Below are positions 9,840 through 17,554 of a stretch of DNA of 64,000 nucleotides, piece by piece. The notes beneath the pieces were generated by a model, which had not been told where the DNA came from, ran no database searches, and saw only the letters and a program-made list of their open reading frames with translations. How positions within the stretch are numbered: the stretch's first letter is position 1; every line of letters begins with the position of its first letter. The position numbers were made by a program, and so were the translations under genes. The stretch is from contig OZ252213.1 of assembly GCA_965249045.1 (NCBI GenBank), forward strand, positions 868,001 through 932,000. The letters run 5' to 3'. This DNA is from Nemesobacter sp965249045 (GTDB lineage: Bacteria > Desulfobacterota_D > UBA1144 > Nemesobacterales > Nemesobacteraceae).

Positions 9840-10159
9840 TCTGCTTTTCCAGCAAGTACTACCTCTTCAACGAAAACGACATCCTTATAAGTGGCGAACC
9901 TGAACCCCATTTTCTTTGCCACGGGTTCCAGAAATTCCGGGGACTTGAGTTTTGAGAGTTCGTAGTTGAGAATCTGGCCTTCCTTTATGAGCTCCCTTTC
10001 CATTTCCTTGTTTCTGGAGATCTCGTAACCGGTTCTCGTGTATTCAACCTTGACGCGCAGAAAGCAAAGGGCCGTTACAAACAAGACCCCGAGGATGATC
10101 GCGGTGCGCAGGGAAAATCCACTCTCTTTTTTCTTACTTCCGGGAAGCTTTCCTCTCAT
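9836..10159 (-). CDS. ftsL: Cell division protein FtsL-like
   Basis: Small bitopic protein: a basic N-terminus (MRGKLPGSKKKESG), one transmembrane helix (TAIILGVLFVTALCFLRV) and a periplasmic coiled-coil-prone segment rich in Glu, Lys and Leu (RNKEMERELIKEGQILNYEL), 107 residues in all. This architecture and its place between rsmH and ftsI identify it as FtsL, whose sequence is poorly conserved. I chose the ATG at 10157-10159, 5 bases past the rsmH stop and preceded by an AGAGGGG site. A longer open frame to 10312 runs inside rsmH and has no support. Confidence 0.8.
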   Translation of the reverse strand: MRGKLPGSKKKESGFSLRTAIILGVLFVTALCFLRVKVEYTRTGYEISRNKEMERELIKEGQILNYELSKLKSPEFLEPVAKKMGFRFATYKDVVFVEEVVLAGKAE

Positions 10160-10164
10160 TGTGG

Positions 10165-11145
10165 TTATATCCCCTCTGCTACTCTCATTTTTGAACTTCT
10201 CGCCCTGGGATTTTCCTCCACCTCGCTTTTCCCGGGCCTTACGACCGAACGGGTCACCCTCCTTATCTGCTGAACCTTTCCGCACGCGCATACGGGAAGG
10301 TCTGGAGGACAAACACAGGGAGAGTCAAGTTTCCTGAACATGTTTTTAACTATTCTGTCTTCAAGCGAGTGGAAAGAGATTATCGCCAGCCTCGCTCCGG
10401 TCTTTAGGATCTTCACGGCTTCTTCAATAAAGATCGCCAGGTTGTCTAGTTCGTTGTTAATCGAGATTCGAAGCGCCTGAAAAGTCTTGGTCGCTGGGTG
10501 CGTTTTTTTCGGGTGAAACTTTTTCGGGATCGAGTTTGATATTATCGAGGCCAGCTCGAAGGAAGTCTGTATGGGTTTTTTTGCCCTGCTTCTTACTATC
10601 GAGTTTGCGATTCTCCGTGCGAATTTCTCTTCACCGTATGTTTTCAGTATGTATTCGAGTTCTTCGCTTTTCATTTCGTTTACCAGGTCATACGCAGAGA
10701 ACTGAAGACCCCCGTCCATTCTCATGTCCAGAAACTCGTTTTTCTTGAAGCTGAATCCCTTGCCGCTTCGCTCAAGCTGAAAAGATGAGATTCCCAGGTC
10801 GGCGACGATGCCGTCCACGTACTCTATTCCCAAGGAGTTGACCGTGCTTTTTATGTGTATGAAATTCCTGTTTACCATCTCTACTTTTTCTTCGCTTGCC
10901 GAAAGCCGTCCTTTTGCAAGAGAGATCGCGGCCTGATCAACGTCCATCCCTATTAGCTTTGATATTGAAGGATATTTATTTAGAAGGCACTCGGAGTGTC
11001 CGCCGAGACCCACGGTCGCGTCGACCACTACGGCGCCCTCCGGCAGATCAAGGTATTCGACTACCTCTTTTGCCATAACGGGGAAGTGGAACTGTTCCTG
11101 GGGCTCAGAGCCTAAGGCCACGGCTTTTATTTTCTTAGAGGCCAT
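10165..11145 (-). CDS. rsmH: 16S rRNA (cytosine-1402-N4)-methyltransferase RsmH (MraW)
   Basis: SAM-dependent methyltransferase acting on C1402 of 16S rRNA in the ribosomal P site. It contains FHFPVMAKEVVEYL at the N-terminus, the SAM-binding VDATVGLGGHSECLL, GIVADLGISSFQLE, the family-typical AIISFHSLEDRIVK, and a Cys-rich segment CVCPPDLPVCACGK near the end. I chose the ATG at 11143-11145 because AGGGAGGTG precedes it by about ten bases; this overlaps mraZ by 11 bases. An in-frame TTG 39 bases upstream is a less likely start. Usual second gene of the dcw cluster. Confidence 0.95.
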   Translation of the reverse strand: MASKKIKAVALGSEPQEQFHFPVMAKEVVEYLDLPEGAVVVDATVGLGGHSECLLNKYPSISKLIGMDVDQAAISLAKGRLSASEEKVEMVNRNFIHIKSTVNSLGIEYVDGIVADLGISSFQLERSGKGFSFKKNEFLDMRMDGGLQFSAYDLVNEMKSEELEYILKTYGEEKFARRIANSIVRSRAKKPIQTSFELASIISNSIPKKFHPKKTHPATKTFQALRISINNELDNLAIFIEEAVKILKTGARLAIISFHSLEDRIVKNMFRKLDSPCVCPPDLPVCACGKVQQIRRVTRSVVRPGKSEVEENPRARSSKMRVAEGI

Positions 11146-11581
11146 ATCCGGCAAGCACCTCCCTGCTCTGTATGAAGTTATCAAATGCCTCGGAGCCGTT
11201 TTCTTTCTCCCAGATCTCCTTTGACCAGATCTCTATTTTTTTCAGCATGCCGACCAGAATGACTTCCGTCTCGATGGCGGCGTATGAACGCAGAGACTGG
11301 GGAATCAGCACTCTTCCCTGGTTGTCTATGGGGCAGTCAACCGCGTTTCCCATGAGATAGCGTATTGAAGAGGTCACCTGGCTGTCGGTTATGGAAATCT
11401 TGGAGAGCTTCTTTTCAAGCTCGTTCCATTCCCTCATGGGGTAGGCGATGAGGTAGTGGTCAAAGTTCGTAACTACGAAGGTCTCGTCGGAATATTTCTT
11501 TCTGCAGACCTCCCTGAACTTTGAAGGAATGCTGACCCTTCCGGTCTTGCTCATAGTGTGTTCGTATCTTCCTCTGAACAT
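11135..11581 (-). CDS. mraZ: Transcriptional regulator MraZ
   Basis: First gene of the dcw cluster. The 148-residue protein has two SpoVT/AbrB-like halves: MFRGRYEHTMSKTGRVSIPS at the N-terminus and VDCPIDNQGRVLIPQSLR in the middle, matching the MraZ DNA-binding double-psi beta-barrel repeats. In other bacteria MraZ forms a ring and represses its own operon. Upstream AGGAAG lies 8 bases before the ATG, and the ten-base GCATAAAATG occurs twice here, once including the start codon itself. That repeat could be an operator, but it is not the known TGGG-type MraZ site. Confidence 0.95.
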   Translation of the reverse strand: MFRGRYEHTMSKTGRVSIPSKFREVCRKKYSDETFVVTNFDHYLIAYPMREWNELEKKLSKISITDSQVTSSIRYLMGNAVDCPIDNQGRVLIPQSLRSYAAIETEVILVGMLKKIEIWSKEIWEKENGSEAFDNFIQSREVLAGYGL

Positions 11582-11639
11582 TTTATGCTACTTCCTGCCA
11601 TTTTATGCCATAATATATTCTTCTCATGCCAATTCATAA

Positions 11640-11666
11640 ATTATAAAAAAACACGCAAAAAGTCAA
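11640..11666 (-). promoter_or_regulatory. Candidate sigma-70-type promoter of the dcw cluster
   Basis: On the minus strand TTGACT (11661-11666) and TATAAT (11640-11645) are separated by 15 bases, a little short, in an AT-rich gap that ends at mraZ. It is the only good promoter-like pair upstream of the eleven tightly packed genes. The gap 11582-11880 otherwise holds the mraZ leader and, towards the plus-strand gene at 11881, no further recognisable element. Confidence 0.5.
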
Positions 11667-11880
11667 GTAACATTTTGAAATAGTTAATCTTTTCAATGAG
11701 CGAGCGGTGAAAACATAAAACTAGATGTTCCTTTAATAATGGATGCTGTCGGGGCGAAATCTAAGAAAAAACACTATCTGTTGGGTGCGGGATTCTACTT
11801 GTTGGCTTATTTTGTATATACTCTCATCCGAAGACCTTGGTTTTGCGGGTGAGTTTCAGTTTAAATTCGATTGGGGGAAA

Positions 11881-12120
11881 ATGTCTGTTTTTTTTATAAA
11901 ACTTGCGGACAAGAGCTCTAATGTTCTTTTGCAGGCGATATTAGGCACCTACGGGCACCTGATGTGGGTGAGGACCGAAGTGCCGCAGGAGATGATAGTT
12001 AAGATAATCACTACACCTGAACTTGCTTCGGAAACGCGCGGGGTTCTTGAAGCGCTAAGAGGGGAAATAGAGTTTGAATTTGTCGACCCTCCGCAAGGCG
12101 GTGATTTGCCGGAAGGCTAG
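11881..12120 (+). CDS. Small conserved-looking protein, possibly DUF4911 family
   Basis: A 79-residue soluble protein starting MSVFFIKLADKSSNVLLQAI and ending in an acidic EFEFVDPPQGGD. The start at 11881 is preceded by GGGGGA; a longer in-frame extension to 11743 has no ribosome site. The pattern of a ligand-like fold (KIITTPELASETRGVLEAL near the C-terminus) recalls the short DUF4911 proteins, but I cannot confirm this. It lies 7 bases before the murJ start, so the two are probably co-transcribed, divergently from the dcw cluster. Function unknown. Confidence 0.6.
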   Translation: MSVFFIKLADKSSNVLLQAILGTYGHLMWVRTEVPQEMIVKIITTPELASETRGVLEALRGEIEFEFVDPPQGGDLPEG

Positions 12121-12127
12121 GATTTTT

Positions 12128-13681
12128 ATGGAAATCAAGGAAGATCATAAGCGCAAGTGGGGTCTTGTAAGTTTCCTCACCCTTCTAAGCAGGATCGTCG
12201 GATACCTGCGGGACGTTGTGGTGGCGGCGCTTTTCGGAGCGGGTTTTCAAACCGACGCTTTCTATGTCGCGTTCCGAATCCCCAACCTGCTGCGCCGCCT
12301 TTTCGCCGAAGGATCTCTGGCGGCGATCTTCGTACCCATATTCTCGGAGCATCTTGAATCGGGTGACAGGCGGGAGGCGAAAAACGCCCTGCGTTCCGCG
12401 TTCACCGTACTTTTCATCATTCTTGTTTTCGTGGTAGTACTGGGAGTAATTTTTTCCCCCTGGCTTGTGAAGCTTTTCGCCTACGGATTCGATCAGAAGA
12501 CTTTCGATCTGGCGGTCTATCTCAACAGGCTTATTTTTCCCTACGTGCTTTTCATCTCTCTTACGGCCTTGGCGATGGGGGTTCTTAACTCCCTAAGGCA
12601 TTTTTTCGCTCCGGCTTTTTCTCCGGTTCTTTTTAACCTGTGCATAATCGCAAGTGCCCTGTTTCTTTACAAAGAACTTGAGGTGCCAATCGTTTCTCTT
12701 TGCTTCGGGGTTCTCGGCGGAGGGGTGCTGCAACTGCTGCTCCACCTTTTTTATCTTCGCGAAAAAAAGTTCGTGTTCGGGTTCACGAAAAACCTCAATC
12801 ACCCGGCGGTCAGGAAACTCGCGCTGCTCATGTTCCCCCAGCTTTTCGGAATAGCGGTCTACAACCTCAATATACTCGTGAACACCCAGTACGCATCTTT
12901 TATGTCCGAGGGAACCGTTTCCTATCTCTATTTTGCGGAGAGAATCATAGAGTTTCCCCTCGGGATGGTGGCTGTTTCCCTGGCGACCGTTACGCTCCCG
13001 GCGCTTTCAGGTTACGCGGCAAGGGAGGATTACGGGGGTTTCGGCGCCGAATATCTGCGCTCGCTTCGGCGCATGTTGTTTATAATGGTGCCCGCCATGG
13101 TAGGGATAGTCGCTTTGCGGGTCCCTCTCTGCAACTTTCTTTACCAGCATGGCGAGTTTGATTACGCGGCGGTTATAAATACCTCCCAGGCCATTTTAGG
13201 CTACGGCCTTGGACTTTTCGCCGTGGGGGGAATTCGCATCACCGTGCCCGCCTTTTTCGCTCTGCAGGATACGAGGACGCCGGTTAAGGTGGCGTTTTTC
13301 TGCTTCCTGCTAAACGCGGTGTGCGGGTATGTGCTGGGATTTGTCTTCTCGCTTAATCACTTGGGTCTGGCGCTTGCGAGTTCGATTTCTTCGGTGATGA
13401 ACTTCGTTTTGCTGGTCGTTTTGCTAAATGGGCGACTGGGACGTTTTCTCTCCCGGGACATTCTCTTCTTTTCATTCAAGATTCTCGCGATCGCGGTTGT
13501 CATGGGTTTTGCCGTGTGGGGTATCGCTGGACTTTCTTCGTGGAACGAAACCGGTTTTTCTCTTGACAAGGCGATAGTCATGGCCGCCGCGGTGGGTGTT
13601 GGCGTTCTTATCTACTTCCTGCTTGCCAAGCTCATCGGGATAAAGGAAGTAGATATTTTTTCTTTTGTGAAAAAAAGATGA
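12128..13681 (+). CDS. murJ: Lipid II flippase MurJ (MviN)
   Basis: MOP-superfamily membrane protein that flips lipid II to the periplasmic side. The 517-residue protein has about fourteen hydrophobic helices and characteristic motifs: LTLLSRIVGYLRDVVVAALF, FGAGFQTDAFYVAFRIPNLL, and RRLFAEGSLAAIFVPIFSE, plus PAFFALQDTRTPVK in the second half. I chose the ATG at 12128 with TAGGA six bases upstream; an extension to 12074 overlaps the preceding gene. It completes the lipid II pathway encoded on the opposite strand next door. Confidence 0.94.
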   Translation: MEIKEDHKRKWGLVSFLTLLSRIVGYLRDVVVAALFGAGFQTDAFYVAFRIPNLLRRLFAEGSLAAIFVPIFSEHLESGDRREAKNALRSAFTVLFIILVFVVVLGVIFSPWLVKLFAYGFDQKTFDLAVYLNRLIFPYVLFISLTALAMGVLNSLRHFFAPAFSPVLFNLCIIASALFLYKELEVPIVSLCFGVLGGGVLQLLLHLFYLREKKFVFGFTKNLNHPAVRKLALLMFPQLFGIAVYNLNILVNTQYASFMSEGTVSYLYFAERIIEFPLGMVAVSLATVTLPALSGYAAREDYGGFGAEYLRSLRRMLFIMVPAMVGIVALRVPLCNFLYQHGEFDYAAVINTSQAILGYGLGLFAVGGIRITVPAFFALQDTRTPVKVAFFCFLLNAVCGYVLGFVFSLNHLGLALASSISSVMNFVLLVVLLNGRLGRFLSRDILFFSFKILAIAVVMGFAVWGIAGLSSWNETGFSLDKAIVMAAAVGVGVLIYFLLAKLIGIKEVDIFSFVKKR

Positions 13682-13850
13682 CGTGGGGCCGAAACGCCGT
13701 CCCGCTTGGGGTTGTCCGCTCCCCTGCATTGCGGTATCTTTGGTGAAACGGGTCGGGAATGCCGATTCAATTTCCGTGCAAATTGTGCACTCAGCGCGGA
13801 TTGGGAAAAGGCATGCGGTTACCGCCGTTGGCAAAAGCGACAAAGTGCTT

Positions 13851-14462
13851 ATGGATGAACTTAAGACCCTGAGTCAGCATGCTCTTGAGACACTCAGGGA
13901 GAAGTACGAGTACACCTCGAAGATTTTTCCCGACTCCGATTCGCTTCTTGCAATGGCGGAGGTTTCTCTCGCACTTGGGGAAGTAAACAAGGCGAGGCTG
14001 TTGGTTTCTGATTTTACCGAAAAAAACGGAGATACCAGCCGTGGAAGAGTTATTCTCGCAAAGGCCTACCTTATGTGCTTGGATGCCGCCGCCGCGGAAG
14101 AGGAACTCAAAAAGGCCCTTTCTCTTGATCATCGAAACACTCAGGCCTCCGACCTGCTGATATATATATACAAAAGCGCGGGGAAAACGGGCGAAGCCTT
14201 CAAGGTCGCACTGTCACCCGCTTTGTATCTAGGGCGCCGGGAAGAGGATATCCAGAAACCCGGAGAACCTTCCCCCGGACCGGAAAAAGAAGAGAAACCC
14301 CAGGCAGGGGTTTTCGAAACGGACACTATGCTTAACCTTTACGTTTCCCAGGAACTTTACGAAGACGCTTTGAAGATAATTGAAGTTCTCTGCGAACTTG
14401 AACCTGACAATTTGGTTTACCGGAGCAAGCGTGAAGAGATAAGAGTCCTTCTCGGCAAATAG
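13851..14462 (+). CDS. Tetratricopeptide repeat protein of unknown function
   Basis: About 203 residues from the ATG at 13851, almost all predicted helical. TPR-like units can be seen in DSLLAMAEVSLALGEVNKAR, RVILAKAYLMCLDAAAAEEE and, after a Pro/Glu-rich linker (PGEPSPGPEKEEKPQ), TMLNLYVSQELYEDALKIIE. No signal peptide. The frame is open back to 13683 (259 residues), but the extra 56 residues look atypical and no clear ribosome site marks either start. It probably scaffolds protein contacts; partner unknown. An insertion sequence begins 13 bases after its stop codon, leaving the gene intact. Confidence 0.6.
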   Translation: MDELKTLSQHALETLREKYEYTSKIFPDSDSLLAMAEVSLALGEVNKARLLVSDFTEKNGDTSRGRVILAKAYLMCLDAAAAEEELKKALSLDHRNTQASDLLIYIYKSAGKTGEAFKVALSPALYLGRREEDIQKPGEPSPGPEKEEKPQAGVFETDTMLNLYVSQELYEDALKIIEVLCELEPDNLVYRSKREEIRVLLGK

Positions 14463-14475
14463 TGTCGCTTAGTTA

Positions 14476-16271
14476 GTGTCTGTCAGAAAAGCCCTTTTTT
14501 GGTTGATTTTCCGACAGGATCCAGACAGCGCCCGGATCCCTGTTCTTTCAAAGACCCGCAACGCCATACAAAACCACTGAATTATCCACTTTACCGCAAA
14601 ACCACTACGATTTCCCAGATATTCGGACAAACCCCCGCCTTCCCTTCTCCCAAACCGCTTATTCTCTTTGTTCCAAAGCTGCTTAAGCAGCAACCGGAAA
14701 ACCCGGTTTGAGCCTTCTTTTTTCCCTCTCCCTCTCCCTGTTCCTCACAAGCGCCCCAAGACGATGGATGTTCGCGGCAAGAACCGATAAAGCCACGCTC
14801 CTCGCAAACCCCTCTTTCCCACGAACTCTTACCTTGTCACATCCCTTGTGATTCAAAGCATTTATTGCAGACTCTATCGCGGGATGCTGCCTTCTGGCTT
14901 CCACAAACTCCTCAGAACCCTGCCTCTGCCTGTCCTTCTTCCCGAGCTTGCCCTTCTTAGGCAGATAGTTCCCTTCCAAAACCTCTTCAAGCCTCTTTCT
15001 GTTTTTCTGACTGTGGAACCCCTGATCAAAACTGCATGTCCCGAACTCGGGATACATCTCCAAGGTTTCTTCTATGAACGGCACGCACGCTTCCACGTCG
15101 GACTCTTTCCACATCACGCGATGATTAAGAATGAACTGGTATTGATCCTCCACTACGCACACCGGAACTCCAAACTCCACCGCAACCCCCGCCTTCCCCT
15201 TCGCTATCCAACGGGTATGGGGCTCAAACACCGAGAATACCTTTTCTTCATGCGGTATGACTTCTCCAAAGATCAAACGCCTGCGTACCTGATCCGCCTG
15301 CCTGCGGCAGTGACGCAGGAACCCCTTAATCTTCTCTATACGCCACGCGGGAACCCCCTCTGCCACCAGTTCGCAAAGCGTCTTCTCCACCCGCGCGGAC
15401 ACATCCTCGCAGAACCTCACGTACCGCTCCACCGCCCCTTCTCCGCTCCTGTTGCGGTTGCACGAAGTCCTTGCCCCGTTAAAAAGCTTCCCGCCCTTTC
15501 CCAGAAGATGCCCTTGCTGACGCCACCCCCCAAGCCCGTTGAACCTCGCGGCCCCGACCGCCTCCCGAATCATGCTCCTTGTCGCGTCCCAAAGCAAACC
15601 CACGTCCGTGGGATATTCAACGTCCGTCTTTACCGGAAACGAATCACACCGCCCCCGCAACCCTTCTCCAGGCTTTTTTTTTGAGACCGCGTGACCACTG
15701 TCAACCACTATGGAACTTATTTCCTTCAGCAACTCCGGACTCAGCACCGACACGTTGTCTATTATCGTCTGAAGTCCGTATTCATATTCATCTCCATAAC
15801 CGCTGTGACCCAGCATCTTGCGAACCGTGTCATGGTGGTTGGCAAGCTCGTGAAGACGATCATAATCACAGCCAAGTCCCTGCTTCACAACTCCGAGCAC
15901 CACAACCCTCCACGTATCCATGCCGGGGCGGCCAGTGTGAAAACTGACTTCGGGAAGAAACTTCTCCTCAAGCAGGGAGAACAACCTCTCCCTTGTTTCG
16001 GGATTCGTGTAAATGTGCTGCAACCCTATCAGTATCGCCGGTATATCGTCCCGGGACTTGATATTGAATTTTATGTTCTCTATTGACGTTCCCGCAAGTT
16101 CAAGCTGAAGATCTTTTGTCTTTCTCATGGTGAATTCTCCGAAGATTCTTTGAAATGGCCCAATATGTTGATAACTCGGGTACAATTGTACCATACATGG
16201 AGAATCTTCACCATAGAAAATCAATGATATCTTGTTCTATTTCAATGAGTTAGACCTTTTCTGACAGACAC
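14476..16271 (-). mobile_element. ISNCY-type insertion sequence with intact ends
   Basis: A 1796-bp element bounded by perfect 16-bp inverted repeats, GTGTCTGTCAGAAAAG at 14476-14491 and its complement at 16256-16271. The six bases TAGTTA stand immediately outside both ends (14470-14475 and 16272-16277), a target duplication showing a recent single insertion. It carries one transposase gene on the minus strand; about 190 bases at the left and 130 at the right are non-coding. It sits 8 bases past the stop of the TPR gene and before the Cache lipoprotein gene, so no gene is broken. Confidence 0.92.
14683..16128 (-). CDS. ISNCY family transposase
   Basis: About 481 residues from the ATG at 16126-16128 (MRKTKDLQLELAG), preceded by GGAG. 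The frame is open to 16224 but the extra residues run toward the inverted repeat. Recognisable features are GRPGMDTWRVVVLG, CDYDRLHELANHHDTVRKML, LRGRCDSFPVKTDVEYPTD with a catalytic-type Asp, and SFDQGFHSQKNRKRLEE. This pattern is the group of transposases labelled ISNCY that share the phrases about nearest neighbours DRLHE and GRCDSF. The frame is intact from end to end, so the element may be active. Confidence 0.88.
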   Translation of the reverse strand: MRKTKDLQLELAGTSIENIKFNIKSRDDIPAILIGLQHIYTNPETRERLFSLLEEKFLPEVSFHTGRPGMDTWRVVVLGVVKQGLGCDYDRLHELANHHDTVRKMLGHSGYGDEYEYGLQTIIDNVSVLSPELLKEISSIVVDSGHAVSKKKPGEGLRGRCDSFPVKTDVEYPTDVGLLWDATRSMIREAVGAARFNGLGGWRQQGHLLGKGGKLFNGARTSCNRNRSGEGAVERYVRFCEDVSARVEKTLCELVAEGVPAWRIEKIKGFLRHCRRQADQVRRRLIFGEVIPHEEKVFSVFEPHTRWIAKGKAGVAVEFGVPVCVVEDQYQFILNHRVMWKESDVEACVPFIEETLEMYPEFGTCSFDQGFHSQKNRKRLEEVLEGNYLPKKGKLGKKDRQRQGSEEFVEARRQHPAIESAINALNHKGCDKVRVRGKEGFARSVALSVLAANIHRLGALVRNREREREKRRLKPGFPVAA

Positions 16272-16386
16272 TAGTTAGCGGGGCGGCGAGACACTCTTCA
16301 TGAACTGTTCACTGAAAAAGCTGCTGGCTGACGGGAGGAGGTTTCAATATAATCGGCCCTACCGTGTCATTTTCGCCACTCTTTCG

Positions 16387-17460
16387 TTATTGACCGGGGT
16401 AAAGCCCGGAACCAAACACATAAACCCTGGATGCGTTTATGGGCGCGCCTTCTTCGTCCTTGTCAAGCGGAATAGCCTTTGCGTAGCCAAGCTTGGCTGA
16501 CGAACCGCCGGCGCCGCCATCCCCCGGTTCGTCACCTTCAACAGCCGGATCGTCCCAGTTATATTCGACGAACCCTCCGCCCGACATTTTTGCCGCCGCA
16601 ATGAGTTCCTGAATAACTTTCTGCCCGTTGGCGTCAAATTCCCACAAATTCGTCTGCTCAATGTCTCTGTTGGCTGCGTTAAAAATTACGTTGCCCCTGT
16701 CATCCATAATATAGATGTACGTGGAGATATTTCTCCAGGGGCCGCCTTCATACCTGAATATCTTTCTTAATTGCGCGATGTCACCGATTTCATCTGACAC
16801 CATGGCTTTGGTAAAGAAGGCACTCGCGTCGTTTACGAACCGCTTGAGCTTCTCTTGGTTAGAAACCTCTGAAGAGTCGTATCTGGGAAGTACTATTCTG
16901 GAACCGGAAATATCTTCAAAAGCAACATCCTGTACCTCCGGTTCGTAATCAAAGCCTCCGATCAGCACAAGCCTTTGTGATTCGGGTTCAAGCGGATTGG
17001 TAAGCGGAAGATTCGGAGCCGAAAACGAAAACGCGTAACTCTCTCTGGGGTCCTGATCACCTTCTGCGTGATACTCGACAAAGCCTCCCTGCAGGAACTG
17101 CTGCCCGACATTCTTCCCCATTGCGTCCTCCAGATTGGACCAGTCCTCGTCTTCAAGCTCTCTGTTCTTCGAGTGAATGTACAGGCCTCCCTTGCCTGTT
17201 AGAAGAATAAGATACGTGGAACCGTCGTTCCAGTCTCCCCCGACCTGCCTGAACTCGTTTATGAGTTGCAGGGCGTCCTCGAAACTGGGGGAATTCTGCA
17301 GGCGCTCCGCCGCGTCTTCCACGAAGTCCCTTAAGGTAGCGCTGTCGGTAACTCGGCTTACGGGCCTGTCACCGTCGCTGCCACAACCGCTGCAGACAAG
17401 TCCCAGCATGCAGAACGATAGAATCAGCGATACGGTAGATCTCATCGTAATGTTGCCCAT
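16387..17460 (-). CDS. Lipoprotein with two Cache-type sensory domains
   Basis: Predicted secreted lipoprotein of about 357 residues. The N-terminus (MGNITMRSTVSLILSFCMLG) is a signal peptide followed by VCSGCGSDGD, a lipobox-like Cys. Two similar domains follow: each has a STYL/STYIYI strand, a G(G/N)xxI(Y/F) turn, and a GGFVEY strand (GGFVEYHAEGDQ in the first, GGGFVEYNWDDP in the second), the pattern of extracellular Cache ligand-binding domains. No kinase or methyl-accepting domain follows, which is unusual because Cache usually feeds a signalling output. Start chosen at 17460; in-frame ATGs at 17475 and 17445 are alternatives. A paralogue lies at 49730-50716. The gene is downstream of the SRCR gene on the same strand. 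Confidence 0.7.
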   Translation of the reverse strand: MGNITMRSTVSLILSFCMLGLVCSGCGSDGDRPVSRVTDSATLRDFVEDAAERLQNSPSFEDALQLINEFRQVGGDWNDGSTYLILLTGKGGLYIHSKNRELEDEDWSNLEDAMGKNVGQQFLQGGFVEYHAEGDQDPRESYAFSFSAPNLPLTNPLEPESQRLVLIGGFDYEPEVQDVAFEDISGSRIVLPRYDSSEVSNQEKLKRFVNDASAFFTKAMVSDEIGDIAQLRKIFRYEGGPWRNISTYIYIMDDRGNVIFNAANRDIEQTNLWEFDANGQKVIQELIAAAKMSGGGFVEYNWDDPAVEGDEPGDGGAGGSSAKLGYAKAIPLDKDEEGAPINASRVYVFGSGLYPGQ

Positions 17461-17554
17461 TTTTTTATTTCCCATGTGCGAGAGTTCTTTTGAATATGTC
17501 GCTCCCGCCCCTGTTTCCGGTTCCTGCAATTTCATACTTTCACTGAGAAAACAT

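Noticed and set aside
9836..10312. Long version of FtsL starting at 10312
   Set aside because: The extra N-terminal 51 codons lie inside rsmH and are Arg/Gly/Lys-rich; a good ribosome site precedes the ATG at 10159.
11572..11612. Repeated GCATAAAATG before mraZ as MraZ operator
   Set aside because: Known MraZ sites are TGGG-type repeats; this repeat does not match, so kept only as a remark in the mraZ entry.
14848..15684. Long plus-strand frame opposite the ISNCY transposase
   Set aside because: Antisense shadow of an intact transposase with all family motifs; composition is Pro/Arg/Leu-rich as in shadows.
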